NCBI RefSeq assembly: GCF_000004195.4
Contig: NC_030683.2
Location: 53,395,358 to 53,459,357 of the forward strand
Origin: Xenopus tropicalis
Taxonomy: Eukaryota; Chordata; Amphibia; Anura; Pipidae
DNA length: 64,000 nt
Direction: 5' to 3'
This document shows positions 46,671 to 58,232 of the stretch, one piece after another (position 1 is the stretch's first letter; each line of letters opens with the position of its first letter). The notes beneath the pieces were generated by a model. That model was given only the letters and a program-made list of their open reading frames with translations. It had not been told where the DNA came from and ran no database searches. A program made the translations under genes and the position numbers.

Positions 46671-49046
46671 CAGATAATCTTGCAATCTGCAAAAATCTTA
46701 ACATGCAAGGGATGCTGTCATAGCTGTAACTTTTATATAAATTGTGTTTATATAGAACAATAAAAGATACATAGAATAACTTTAACAGTTTAGACTAATG
46801 GCATATTTTGTTTTTACCACCCCTTTCAAGTGGAAAACAGTGGTGGTCAAAACCAACTTGACACCTCTTCACATAAGTGGCAGTGATGGTCAGACCTCTG
46901 CTTAAAGCATTTTTTTAATGTAGGTTTGTATGTGATTGCCATATGTGGCTGCAGCAGTGAAAACTCCCTAATTGCCAAAGCCCTTGGAGGTTCCAATTAG
47001 TTTTACAAATTAAAAATAATAATTAGCAGTGGTATAACAACACGGAAGTAATGACAGTAAGTTGGGCAATAACTTTAATTATCAAAGGGAGGGTCCCAAG
47101 TAACAAAAATAGATATCAGCCAGGTGTTGCATATTCATTATTTATTTAACATTTATTACCCACCCCCTTGTCCTGGAATGAGATAATAAGCTCTGTATAA
47201 AAGGGACCCTTCCCCTCACTGCTACCTGCACCCCTTATACAGGGGTTTTCAATGGGAAGTATACCTTTTTCTCTTTCTACTTTGTTCTTCTAATGAACCA
47301 ATATGCATTGGCGGTATGCACTGTAAAATGGATTTTAAAATTTTCAAAAACTTTTTCTACAATAAAAATAAAACTTTTTTTGAGTTAATCCACAGGCAGA
47401 ATGTAATTTCAGTGGAAGCCCTATTTATATCACCCTCAAGAAGATGCTTTGGGCAACACAAAGGCACCAAACACTCCTTTGTAAGACATCATCACTGGAT
47501 ACATTAAATGTACCAATATTTGGCATTTAGTTTTCTTCTATTTTATAGCAAAAAAAGATATCAGATATCAGATTTCATAATAGCGGGCAAAGCCACATAT
47601 GCTTTATTTGTGATGTTAATGACATATATTGATTGCCATGGCAAGATATAAGTATGATTCAGTGACAAGTGAACACAAACAATATGCAAATATCTCCACT
47701 GCGCCAATTGCAGGTAAAATGAAACCAGCTCTTGTTTCCCATGATACATTTCTCCTTATCTTCAACCCCCCCCTCGCTCCTTCCCTTGGAACAAGAGGAA
47801 GCACTGCCACTCTCTGAACACGAACCAGCCTTCGTTTAATAGCAGCTTGATATACAGCGCTGCAGATCACAGGATGGCAAGAGCCTTGATGAAAGGACTC
47901 AAGGGCTCGAGGCAATGGTGCATTGAAAACAGCTGAATAAATGAGGGGGAGCGACAGAGAGAGATCTGCAATTAACTCTTTTGTATCCTCCCGCTGATGC
48001 TTTGCCAAGAATACATTGCTTTTACTGCCTGAACTTAAATATGTAATGACATAAAACAGGGCAAACAGGAAGCTTCAGATTAAATACAAAAGGGTTTAAG
48101 CCATAAGTGCTGATGCCAATTGATGTGTATATGTTTTTGAGCACAGACTATTAAAAGGCATCCCGTATATTTCCTCATCTTATCACTGTATGAAATAGGT
48201 ACCAGCAAGGGATCTGAACGCCACACACACACATATACAGATTTTTTTCAACAGAAGTTCAATATGGATATAATATGCTACCATACAGAATGTGGGATCT
48301 CCTGCTTTGGGAATATTTCCCGGTGCAAAACAGGGACTGAGGGAAAGGAGGAAGATATGGGCAGAGATGATTGCTCAAACAGACAGCAACTTCAGAAAGG
48401 TGGGTAATGGCATTAGAACTGGGCATCCTGGCTAATCTGGGACTGTTCCTTTGTGGTGACCTATTGAGGTACCCTGTCAGGCAAAATTGTTGTCTAGTAG
48501 CTATTTGACCAATATTTGCAAGTCCTAACCTACTCTAAGTAGCCAGTCTGGGACTTGAGATTGCCTCCAAAAATGCCCAGGACCAGTGATGGTTACCAAA
48601 AACATCATCATCACCACAAAACCTGGAGTACCAAAGCCATTACTATATTGGGCAATATTAGTGGGCAAATAAGCATTTCGATTGTCATCTTAAATCAATC
48701 TACGTCTATAAAATGGCCTAGTGTCAGATATAAATGTTTATGTGTATAACCCCTTTTTAAAAATGCCCTTGAGCAGTGCTTTTTAAACTTGTTTGTATGT
48801 AAAGGCCCAATTATTTGCTTTACCTCAAGTACATCGTCCAATTTATGGTAAAATAATGTCAGGCCAGGCTGCCTGCCATAAAGTTACCTTGGTCAGAACA
48901 GCCATGCCCTATAGTTGCAAATACTTTCTCCTAATGAGAATTAAATAATATCTACTAGATACATGGAGCGCTTTTATTCTACCAAAGTCATAGAATGCAT
49001 GATACACATCAGTAGTAAACTTCAGGAAATTCAATGAACCTGTTAA
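46671..49046. other. No gene seen
   Basis: About 2.4 kb without recognised repeats. Includes the compositionally distinct stretch at 47620-48010 listed separately. Confidence 0.4.
47620..48010. other. Candidate conserved non-coding block
   Basis: This stretch lacks repeats, has higher GC than its flanks, and shows homopolymer-free complex sequence with motifs such as caatatgcaaat (octamer-like), ccaattgcagg and cagctgaataaatga. A 130-codon open frame on the minus strand (47616-48008) has no domain I know and poor protein character. A conserved enhancer is possible; an unknown exon is not excluded. Complexity alone is weak evidence. Confidence 0.2.
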
Positions 49047-49330
49047 GGTGGCCATACACTTTCACACAATATACCCAACTTGGAAGGGTGATATCGTGCT
49101 AATGCAATCGTTTTGCTCAATGCAATCACATTGCAATGAAGGGGATAGGATAAGTTGGAGGGAGGACCACATCAATGAGCCAATGCTGTCCCAATCAGAG
49201 GTATAACCAAGCTTGTCCAATCGACATCTGGCCAATTTTTGGCCAGATATCGGTCGAGGAGGCTTGTCAGAGGTCCCCATTGTCATGTTGGAGCAGTAAG
49301 GCTCCCCATGGAAAAGTCTGGTTGAAATCC
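49047..49330. mobile_element. piggyBac-like MITE, diverged
   Basis: TTAA at 49043-49046 precedes ggtggccatacact. It shares tgagccaatgctgtccc, cgacatctggccaa and ccagatatcggtcgaggag with the element at 3602-3959. The right end is unclear. Confidence 0.55.
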
Positions 49331-49839
49331 ACATTTGAGGGAAACCCTTCCCAGTAGGGGGTAATTCACAAATATCCCCTAAAGACACAACCAGGGCTGC
49401 GGAAAGGTGACAACTTAAACAACTTCAAAAGACAATGCGGGGCCAGCCCGTGGAAGCAGGAAGCTGGTTTCTTTGATCTGTGATCAAAGAAGCCAGTTGT
49501 GGGCCTAGAACAGCAGGGGGGGTGCAGCTATCAGAAAAATATGGATTATAGAAAGGGGTCCATATCTCCTCTGCTTTAGGGTTCCCATACTTATAAAACA
49601 CATTTATGAGGAGGCCCCAGGCTTCCCAATGATACCAAACAGGGACTTCCTATACCCACCAGTTACAAGTTATAGTTTCTGGGGAACTGGGACATGAGAC
49701 ACCCCCCATGTTTGGTATCATTTTGATCGCCCACATATAGGTTAAAACAATTCCCTACTTTCATAATAATATTGAGTACTGGCAAGTACCAATATTATAT
49801 GGAAAGAAACTGGCATGAGAAGTATAGCTCTCTACAGGG
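49331..49839. other. No gene; short inverted repeats
   Basis: Contains ttctttgatc/gatcaaagaa (about 49466-49489) and an inverted pair, aatgataccaaac (49627) and gtttggtatcatt (49709). These could belong to an unrecognised retroelement. Confidence 0.35.
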
Positions 49840-50587
49840 GAGGGGTCATGTGACCAGTTCCTGGGCACTCCCTCCTCATGCATACGGTAATGAGGGAGGG
49901 GCCCAGCGGGGAATAAAAGCACGCATGCCCAGGTATTCTTTAGCTCATTCTGGAGGTCGCAACTTATGTTGGGGGATGGGCTCAGGATTTCAACCTCTTG
50001 CCTCAGAGGGTACAAGACACTCAGTAATGTACTAGGGTTTTCTCTGTGTTTTTATCCCCGTTTATTTTATTGACTGTTTTGCATGTATGTTTCTCTTTTG
50101 TAACATCTTTTTAAAACTGCACTGTTTACCCTGGTAATATTAAATATAAAATTTAATAAGTTTAGTCCTTTGGCTCTATATCAATTCCCACGTACCTCGT
50201 ATGACTGCTCAGGCCTAGGTGTATTAACTGTTTGGTGTGTGTATGTGTATTGGGTAGAGGGCAGATTCTGTGTAGATGCTAATTAACTAGTGGGCTGCTA
50301 GCAGGGGGGTAGGTTTGACTGTAATTTTAACCCTGTGGCTGCTAGTGTGCTGTTAAATTAGTGAGAACTAACCCTAACTGCAGTAAGAAAGTTTGTATGA
50401 AATATTTGTGTAATTAGGTTTCTATCGCCTGTTAATGATAGATGGTAGCAGCGAATAGTTGTATTTGGGGCGGTGGTTTGTTTGGGGGTGCTTGATGTTA
50501 GTCTAACCTGTGTGAAAGGTGACTGCGTGTAACCCCTTGTACCCCGTACCGGTGTCAGCCGCGTCTGTGAGTGGCGTTTTCGTGACA
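49840..50587 (+). repeat. Possible solo LTR
   Basis: A GC-richer leader (cactccctcctcatgcatac), a TATA-like ggaataaaagc at about 49908-49918, a putative polyadenylation region (taatattaaatataaaattt) at 50134-50153 and a final cgtgaca at 50581-50587 resemble a retroelement LTR. The left limit and target duplication were not found and no internal coding region follows. It could instead be unique promoter-like sequence. Confidence 0.28.
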
Positions 50588-50787
50588 CCCATACACGGGT
50601 AGAAAAGCCGCAGAGTCAATGTTAAGCACTCAAATCAGCAGCTGAAATCTGTCCATGTATAGCAAAAGTCAACTGATTAACACAGCTACCTTGTTTTAAG
50701 AGCTAAAACAAATCAAAGAATCAAATGCTAATTTCAATAACTAAAATTAAAGGGGTTGTTCACCTTTTTACAACATTCACAAATCTA

Positions 50788-51051
50788 AGGGTAAGAACCC
50801 AAGAAGGGGTTGAGTCACCCGCGATAGATCTCTGCGTCAAACTGCTCTGAAAAGGCTTTCCACCTGCAACAATAGGAGTTGCCTTTGGAAAGCCCTTTGC
50901 ATTGCTTCGGTAATCCAAAGTTGTGCAAAGTTGCCTGCAGGAGGAAACATTGCATCTCTTTGGTAGTCCTAAATCGCGCAAACAGCTTTCCACTGGCGAC
51001 TCCTATTGTTGCTGGTAGAAAGCCTTTTCGGAGTGGTTTGTTGCCCGCGAT
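50788..51051. mobile_element. Tandem MITE, unit 1
   Basis: It starts gggtaagaaccca-like and holds the aaaaggctttccacctgcaa left arm, a tttggaaagccctttgcatt block and the gaaagccttttcggagtgg right arm. It lacks its own terminal ggttcttacc and runs straight into unit 2. Confidence 0.7.
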
Positions 51052-51325
51052 AGGGTAAGAACCCACGGAGATGTTGGATTTATCAGGGGCGACAAACCAC
51101 TCCGAAAAGGCTTTCCACTGGAGTCACTGTTGGAAAGCCCTTTGCATCACTTTGGTAATCCGAAGTCACGCAAAGTTGCCTTCAGGAGGAAATTTTGCAT
51201 CGCTTTGGTATTCTTAAATCACTCAAAGAGCTTTCCACTGGCGAATTCTATTGTTGCCGGTGGAAAGCCTTCTCCGATTGGTTTGTCGCCCGCGATAGAT
51301 CCAACCGCTCCGTGGGTTCTTACCT
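51052..51325. mobile_element. Tandem MITE, unit 2
   Basis: Bounded by agggtaagaacccacggag and ctccgtgggttcttacct, perfect inverted ends of about 18 bp. It shares module order with unit 1 (gttggaaagccctttgcatc, gcgatagatc). The flanking structure suggests a tandem dimer sharing one central end. Confidence 0.75.
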
Positions 51326-51595
51326 AACAGTTCACATTAATGGAACAATCTTTGCCATATACATAGTTAACAAAAACTGTGCAGCTGAAGAGATATTCAC
51401 CTCAGAATCATCTCTGTTGATCCTTCACTTCTGCACATACCCTGTGCTCCTTATATGATGTCCCACCTAGTACTGGCAGCACACTTAACTCCTATTGGCT
51501 GTGTCTCACTGCTTCCTGTGCATGTGACTGTTTGCCTATGCCATTGGAAGGGAGAAATTATCCAATAACCTTTCAATTTATGCAACTGGTTATAG

Positions 51596-51845
51596 CAGTG
51601 TTCCCCAACCATTGGCTCATGAGCAACATGTTGAATTCCTGACTTGGGGGCAAGTTTTGGTTGAATAAAAACAAGATTTACTAACAAATAAAGTCTACTT
51701 TAAGTTGATAGTGTGCATAGAGGCTACCTAATAGCCAATCTTAGCCCTTCTTGGACATCTCCATGAACTGTTATGATGCTTGTGTTGCTCTCCAAGTCGT
51801 TACATTTGACTGTGGCTCACTAGTAAGAAAGGTTTGGGACCCCTG
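51596..51845. mobile_element. hAT-type MITE (copy 2)
   Basis: It is flanked by ggttatag (51588-51595) and ggttagag (51846-51853), an 8-bp duplication with one mismatch. Ends are cagtgttccccaacc and ggtttgggacccctg. It is inverted relative to the copy at 17491-17787, with which it shares most internal sequence. Confidence 0.85.
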
Positions 51846-52117
51846 GGTTAGAGTATGCAAGCAACCAATGAATTGGTCAAGCAGGTAAAGTGCAAAGGCT
51901 AGACTTGATGGTCTAAGCATATATGAAATTCTCAGGGTGTCAGGCCAGGCCCATCCCTTCTGATCAGAGAGAAAGATTGATTTAACAGGTATAAAAAGTA
52001 GCTTTTACAGTGGCCTTTTTACTTTTTTTTTTTATAGAAAATGGATTTTCATACACACTGAGAGCATTGTTGTTGGTTTAAAATGATTTGGACATTAAAG
52101 GTGAACAACCCCTTTAA

Positions 52118-52859
52118 GTGAAATGTTTTAATTAGTGCATAATAGAAAGTTGTTTTGAATTAAAACTTCTTTCACTAAACATCTAAACAAAAAACTGGTC
52201 TCTGTTAGAGATCCCCTTTAACAGTTTGTTTCATACTTGTAGTAGGATTCTTCTTGCATTCATAAGATATGGGGCAAGTATAGTAAATATAGTAGTATAG
52301 TAAATATATAAAAGATATCACCTTTCTCCAAGTTGGCATTTATACATTATAGTTTCTGCTTACCCATATGCATTTGAATATATTGTATATGCCCAGTGTT
52401 TTAATTCATCTGACAAAGAAACAGCGGATAAGAGAGAACTTTGTTATATAAACTGGGGATCTATATAGAGCAGAGATAGGTAAAGGTTAAAGTACATACA
52501 GGCTCATGTGATTTGCTCTCTGTATCTAAAACAGGTAAAGCATTAAGTATAGCATTAAGAGATGTACTACTCTGTAGATGCCACTTAATTTTACCAATGT
52601 TTATGTATTATGCGGTAAAGTTTGTCTTTGGTATAACATAGCAACCAATTAGCATTTTTGTTTTATTAATCCTATCATCAAGAAACAGGATGTTGGGCCC
52701 TTAAAGCTACACATGCATTCTGTGGGCATGCACATAACTTGTAGTTGCTGCTTGAAATTATCCCTTCATGGCAGACCTATAGATGTCCTAATTATTAGTA
52801 TTTATAAACCAAACTTTCAAGTCTACAAACATTATCTGTTATTAAAATAGCTCCAACAC
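52118..52859. other. No gene seen
   Basis: Non-coding AT-rich stretch, with a short tagtaaatat repetition at 52276-52308. Confidence 0.4.
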
Positions 52860-53015
52860 ATTAACACAGACTCTACCCAGTAGGGTCAACTTTATGAGGA
52901 GCCAAACAACCAGCCTATATGTTTTTGGAGTGTAATAGGAAACTGGAGTACTTGAAGGAAACCCACACAGACAGCAAGCAAACTCCTTGTAGATAGTGCT
53001 GATGCAGGGTTGCTG
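52860..53015. repeat. LINE/SINE tail module
   Basis: The order cctatatgtttttggagtgt, then gaaggaaacccacacagaca, then caaactccttgtagatagtg is a dispersed vertebrate repeat module related to L2-type 3' ends. The inverse of part of it is at 39126-39160. Confidence 0.5.
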
Positions 53016-54402
53016 CCTTTAGTTTTAAAGAATACTGGGCAACCATGATGGGGTGGGCTGCGTCAATGACATAGGTGGCATCATGATGTAAAGGGGAGGC
53101 GCAATGCCGTCAACTGTTCAGAGCAAATATGTCAGTGGGCATATCGTGGGAGGATTATTGAAGATTTGAAATATGAAAAAGAAAATAATGAGCATGAATT
53201 GGGAGGGAATAGGGGTAAAACAAGAGGTTATTGCAAATTTACCAGCAAGTAGATATATATAGGGTTCCTAAGTGGAAAGCTAGCCATATATTATTGGATA
53301 ATATTGTATGAACGACAAAATGATTAGATTTTTGCCCTATATGACCACTCAACAGAGGGATCAAACTGGGCTGATCCTATCATTTTGCACAATAGGCTAC
53401 CCAATTAGATCAGAAGTGGCAGATGTTGCATCCAGTATCGGTCTGTTAATTGGCAGCATTACTGTGCCAGTAGAAAACGTCAGATACAATACGGAATTAC
53501 CTTCTGTGTAATAAAAAAATTGGGAATGGTTCAGTACACAACACAGGATAGTATACTTGTTTAAAATCAGTATAATTCTGAACATACTTTCTGCCTATTG
53601 CTGCACAAAAAGAAAAATCTATAGTTTTTGTTATTTCTTCACAAGGCAAACAGGAAATCTGAAGCTACTCCATGTTTGGTTCTTATGAGACAGGTAATTA
53701 GATTATTAGTGCACAAATAATCCCACAACATAATGGGGGATTATCTACTTTACAACAACCAACCATGGAATAGCTTCAATTTCTCTAGTAAACTCATAAA
53801 ATAACAAGATACATAGATTTTTCATGATTAAAACAATAAACAGTATTTTAGCATAAGACCTATTCACTTAATTCATGTTAAAGAAGGGGGGTATGGTGTA
53901 TCTTTAAATCTCTATTCTGATACTCTTTAAAGCTTGAATTTGTACTGAAAGTACACTTCCCTGCGAAAATCCTTTGTAAATACCACCACATCCTCCTATT
54001 ATTTTACAGAAAAGAACTTACATTTCTGATCAACAGGAGTATATTTCATTCATGCTATTTTGCAATTACTCGCAGCCATGCCATATTTACTATTGGAGCA
54101 AAATGCCAGAAATAATGTCCATTTATTTTAAGCTCTTGGCGCCTGGAAAGACACGTTCCCAGCTATTTTTAAACTGCAACATTTCTTGTTTCCACACTTG
54201 TGAAAGAGATGACACCTGGAAAAGGTGCAAATAACAATCTGACAAGGCAACTCAGAAAATACAGGGGCCAAGATAGTACTGGACTCTTCAGGCAGTTTCA
54301 CTGATAAGACAAGCACCTAGCCACAATCTTTTTGCTTTAGGTACACAAGACTTCCCTGCTGCCTCCCATTGACTTCAGTTGGAATTGTTTAACTATATAT
54401 GT
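53016..54402. other. No gene seen
   Basis: Non-coding AT-rich sequence without recognisable repeats. Confidence 0.4.
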
Positions 54403-54492
54403 CTTAGGGCTCTGGCACACGGGGGAGATTAGTCGCCCGCGAACAGGGAGTTAATCGCGGGCGACTAATCTCCCCTGTGTGCCAGAGCCCTT
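54403..54492. mobile_element. 90-bp snapback element
   Basis: Arms of about 39 bp (ttagggctctggcacacggg onward to cgcccgcga) are near-perfect inverted repeats around a 12-bp loop (acagggagttaa). It is a minimal palindrome made of the outer part of the neighbouring element. Confidence 0.85.
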
Positions 54493-54730
54493 AGGGCTCT
54501 GGCACATGGGGAGATTAGTCGCCCGCGACAAATCTCCCTTGTCACGGGCGACTAATCTCCCCGAACTACCATCCCACCGCCGGTGGGATGGCACACGCTG
54601 TGCAGGTGATTTCGGCAAATTGCCAAAAATGCCTCACGAGGCAACTTCGCCGATTTGCCAAAATTGCCTGAAATTGCGGCACAGGGTATGCCATCCCACC
54701 GGCGATTTACATTTTTGATTTTTTTGATTT
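54491..54730. mobile_element. Palindromic MITE, right end truncated at Tc1 junction
   Basis: It starts ttagggctctggcacatggg and carries the gattagtcgcccgcgac arm with its inverse, a ccatcccaccgccggtgggatgg hairpin (54569-54591), a gcaaattgccaaaa... tttgcc hairpin and then ccatcccaccggcgattta. It ends where the Tc1 element begins. The copy at 58556-58720 shows how it continues. Confidence 0.7.
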
Positions 54731-54738
54731 ACATTGAT

Positions 54739-56319
54739 ACTGATTTTGTAAGTTTGTCCAATGACAAAGAAATGAAAAGTCTCAGAACAGTATCATTTCA
54801 ATGGTAGGTTTATTTTAACAGTGGCAGATAGCACATCAAAAGGAAAATCGAAAAAATTACTTAAATAAAAGATAGCAACTGATTTGCATTTCATTGAGTG
54901 AAATAAGTTTTTGAACCCTCTAACAAAAAAAGACTTAATACTTAGTGGAAAAACCCTTGTTTGCAAGCATAGAGGTCAAACGTTTCTTGTAATTGATGAC
55001 CAAGTTTGCGCACATTTTAGGAGGAATGTTGGTCCACTCCTCTTTGCAGATCATCTCTAAATCCCTAAGGTTTCGAGGCTGTCTCTGTGCAACTCTGAGC
55101 TTGAGCTCCCTCCATAGGTTTTCTATTGGATTAAGGTCCGGAGACTGACTAGGCCACTCCATGACCTTAATGTGCTTCTTCTTGAGCCACTCCTTTGTTG
55201 CCTTTGCTGTATGTTTTGGGTCATTGTCGTGCTGGAACACCCATCCACGACCCATTTTCAGTTTCCTGGCAGAGGGGAGGAGGTTGTCATTCAGAATTTC
55301 ATGATACATGGCTCCGTCCATTTTCCCGTTAATGCGAATAAGTTGTCCTGTGCCCTTAGCAGAAAAACACCCCCAAAGCAAAATGTTTCCACCCCCATGC
55401 TTGACGGTGGGGACGGTGTTTTGGGGGTCATAGGCAGCATTTTTCTTCCTCCAAACACAGCGAGTTGAGTTAATGCCAAAGAGCTCTATTTTGGTCTCAT
55501 CAGACCACAGCACCTTCTCCCAGTCACTCACAGAATCATTCAGGTGTTCATTGGCAAACTTCAGACGGGCCTGCACATGTGCCTTCTTGAGCAGGGGGAC
55601 CTTGCAAGCCCTGCAGGATTTTAATCCATTGCGGTGTAATGTGTTTCTAATGGTTTTCTTGGTGACTGTGGTCCCTGCTAATTTGAGGTCATTAACTAAC
55701 TCCTCCCGTGTAGTTCTAGGATGCTTTTTCACCTTTCTCAGAATCATTGACACCCCACGAGGTGAGATCTTGCGTGGAGCCCTAGAGCGAGGTCGATTGA
55801 TTGTCATTTTGTGCTCCTTCCATTTTCGAACAATCGCACCAAGAGTTCTCACCTTCTCTCCCAGCTTCTTGCTAATGGTTTTGTAGCCCATTCCAGCCTT
55901 GTGCAGGTCTACAATTTTGTCTCTGACATCCTTGGACAGCTCTTTGGTCTTTCCCATGTTGGAGAGTTTGGAGTCTGCTTGATTGATTGATTCTGTGGAC
56001 AGGTGTCTTTTATACAGGTGACTAGTTAAGACAGGTGTCCTTAATGAGGTTGACTAATTGAGTAGAAGTGTCTAACCACTCTGTGGGAGCCAGAACTCTT
56101 AATGGTTGGTAGGGGTTCAAAAACTTATTTCACTCAATGAAATGCAAATCAGTTGCTATCTTTTATTTAAAGTTATTTTTTCGATTTTCCTTTTGATGTG
56201 CTATCTGCCACTGTTAAAATAAACCTACCATTGAAATGATACTGTTCTGAGACTTTTCATTTCTTTGTCATTGGACAAACTTACAAAATCAGTGGGGGGT
56301 CAAATAATTATTTCCTCCA

Positions 56320-56322
<3 letters not shown>
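54739..56322 (-). mobile_element. Tc1-type transposon with intact transposase, left end clipped
   Basis: The right TIR (56111-56322, about 212 bp) ends ccactg followed by TA, and the left TIR (54739-54920) lacks the outermost 29 bp. TIRs are nearly identical elsewhere. The right TIR has an outer repeat (gaaataattatttgacccc in inverse) and an inner one (gaaataagtttttgaaccc in inverse), the IR/DR structure of Sleeping-Beauty-like elements. Loss of the outer left repeat would impair mobilisation of this copy, although its enzyme could act on others. Confidence 0.9.
54935..55957 (-). CDS. Tc1-type transposase, intact DD34E
   Basis: The 340-residue protein has the usual full length for Tc1 transposases, with no stop or frameshift. 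It cuts the element at its TIRs and inserts it at TA dinucleotides, acting in the nucleus. Residues 1-110 form the bipartite paired-like DNA-binding region (helix-turn-helix around [17 protein letters not shown], 17-33, and around [11 protein letters not shown], 81-91), with a basic RPRSRAPRK linker (55-63) likely serving as AT-hook/nuclear signal. The catalytic triad is D153 (LWSDETK), D244 ([10 protein letters not shown]) and E279 (LNPIENLW), with 34 residues between the last two. The glycine-rich box [13 protein letters not shown] is at 187-199. The start is the family-typical MGK. Intactness suggests recent activity; expression is unknown. Confidence 0.93.
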   Translation of the reverse strand: MGKTKELSKDVRDKIVDLHKAGMGYKTISKKLGEKVRTLGAIVRKWKEHKMTINRPRSRAPRKISPRGVSMILRKVKKHPRTTREELVNDLKLAGTTVTKKTIRNTLHRNGLKSCRACKVPLLKKAHVQARLKFANEHLNDSVSDWEKVLWSDETKIELFGINSTRCVWRKKNAAYDPQNTVPTVKHGGGNILLWGCFSAKGTGQLIRINGKMDGAMYHEILNDNLLPSARKLKMGRGWVFQHDNDPKHTAKATKEWLKKKHIKVMEWPSQSPDLNPIENLWRELKLRVAQRQPRNLRDLEMICKEEWTNIPPKMCANLVINYKKRLTSMLANKGFSTKY

Positions 56323-56358
<36 letters not shown>

Positions 56359-56391
56359 CATACATATATACATACATACATACACACACAC
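56323..56391. repeat. TA microsatellite at Tc1 target
   Basis: A pure (TA) run at 56323-56352 continues as mixed tatacacataca repeats. The Tc1 right end abuts it, consistent with TA target preference. Confidence 0.85.
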
Positions 56392-56461
56392 AAACAAGAC
56401 TGAACGGAGCACACCCTATTGTAGTTCAAATGCCCTGGGTGCTGGCAAAAACAAGGAAATA

Positions 56462-56653
56462 TAAAGGCAGAGAGCCGCACACACCGGGACTTTGCAATAA
56501 GTGAAAAATTTATTGAAAAAAATCCGTTTCGAGCACTAACAGTGCCCTTCCTCAGGAAGGTCCCTGAGGAAGAGCACTGTTAGTGCTCGAAACGTTGGAT
56601 TTTTTTAAATACATTTTTCACTTATTGCAAAGTCCCTGTGTGTGCGGCTCTCT

Positions 56654-56661
<8 letters not shown>
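56462..56661. repeat. 200-bp palindrome with hammerhead-like core
   Basis: Arms of about 94 bp are inverted around ggaaggtcc: gcagagagccgcacacacc at the left with its inverse at the right, and tttgcaataagtgaaaaatt with aatttttcacttattgcaaa-type partner. Each arm contains, read outward, CCTGAGGAAG, a gagcac/gtgctc stem and GAAACG. On + the CTGAGGA is at 56564-56570 and GAAA at 56589-56592. The order matches the hammerhead core up to GAAA, with an extra A before stem II and no obvious stem III or cleavage triplet. Confidence 0.7.
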
Positions 56662-56702
<41 letters not shown>

Positions 56703-56797
56703 AGCTGCACCCGGGCAAGGTTAATATTTAAAGATATAAGCTGAATTCGGAGTGCGGATCGTTTTCTCTGGTTTTGGATATATATATAGTCCCACAA

Positions 56798-56893
56798 AGT
56801 ACAGCACTTACCAGTTCTTATGCAAGCAAAGATTAATTTACATTAAAAAAACTTATCTTTGCTTGCATAAGACCTGTTAAGTGCTGTAATTCG
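56798..56893. repeat. Inverted repeat between AT tracts
   Basis: tacagcacttaccagttctt followed by atgcaagcaaagat pairs with atctttgcttgcataagacc followed by tgttaagtgctgta around a 25-bp AT spacer. Flanking words gctgcacccgggcaagg (56704) and actagcacccaggcagcc (56915) recall Penelope terminal sequence. Confidence 0.65.
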
Positions 56894-56965
56894 TGGTATT
56901 ACATTACTTGTTACTAGCACCCAGGCAGCCGATATATTTTTAGTTTGAGTGCTCCACCTTTGGGA

Positions 56966-57746
<781 letters not shown>

Positions 57747-57770
57747 TATATATATATATATATATATATA

Positions 57771-57970
57771 CAGAAAAAGACAGAGCACACCCTAATAATA
57801 GTCAACTGCCCCGGGTGCTTGCAAAAAACATGTATATAGCAAGACAGTGAGCCGCACACACAGGGACTTAGTTAGAAAGCAAAAAAAATGTATTAATAGA
57901 AAAAATCCAACGTTTCGAGCACTAACTGTGCTCTTCCTCTGTGCTCTTCCTCAGGGACAAACGTTTGTTT

Positions 57971-57973
<3 letters not shown>
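57771..57973 (-). repeat. Single-arm relative of the 56.5-kb palindrome
   Basis: It shares gccgcacacacagggactta, atccaacgtttcgagcacta and the ccctgaggaagagcac block (on the minus strand) with 56462-56661. It carries a 15-bp duplication of the ctctgtgctcttcct segment inside the stem II region (57930-57950). The second arm is missing. Confidence 0.6.
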
Positions 57974-58019
<46 letters not shown>

Positions 58020-58020
<1 letters not shown>

Positions 58021-58232
58021 CATGAAATAATCCATGGCCGGCACACCCTTAAAATTCAAAAAAATTTTTTTTATTGAAAACTCATTGTTTTAAAAACCAA
58101 CGTTTCGGTCCTCATTAGGACCTTTATCAAGGTCCTAATGAGGACCGAAACGTTGGTTTTTAAAACAATGAGTTTTCAATAAAAAAAATTTTTTTGAATT
58201 TTAAGGGTGTGCCGGCCATGGATTATTTCATG
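58020..58232. repeat. 213-bp near-perfect palindrome with GAAACG motif
   Basis: Arms of about 100 bp (gcatgaaataatccatggcc with its inverse at the right end) meet at ggacctttatcaaggtcc. Each arm reads outward as a gtcct...aggac stem followed by GAAACGTTGG, and on the minus strand TTGATAA precedes it. This is the same layout as 56462-56661 with different sequence. A diverged partial copy follows at about 58315-58425. Confidence 0.75.

Larger units (their letters stand above)
50747..52117. mobile_element. T2-type MITE pair or composite with nested elements
   Basis: TTAAAGGGGTTGTTCACCTT at the left and aaggtgaacaacccctttaa at the right are perfect inverted T2 ends 1371 bp apart. Between them sit the tandem pair 50788-51325 and a hAT MITE 51596-51845. 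Subtracting these leaves about 580 bp, similar to other T2 elements, so a single T2 element filled by later insertions is the simplest reading. Two separate half-elements remain possible. Confidence 0.65.

Noticed and set aside
47616..48008. 130-codon minus-strand frame
   Set aside because: No domain recognised. Kept only as a candidate non-coding block, not a gene.
55172..55886. 98- and 137-codon frames opposite the Tc1 transposase
   Set aside because: Antisense shadows of the intact transposase.
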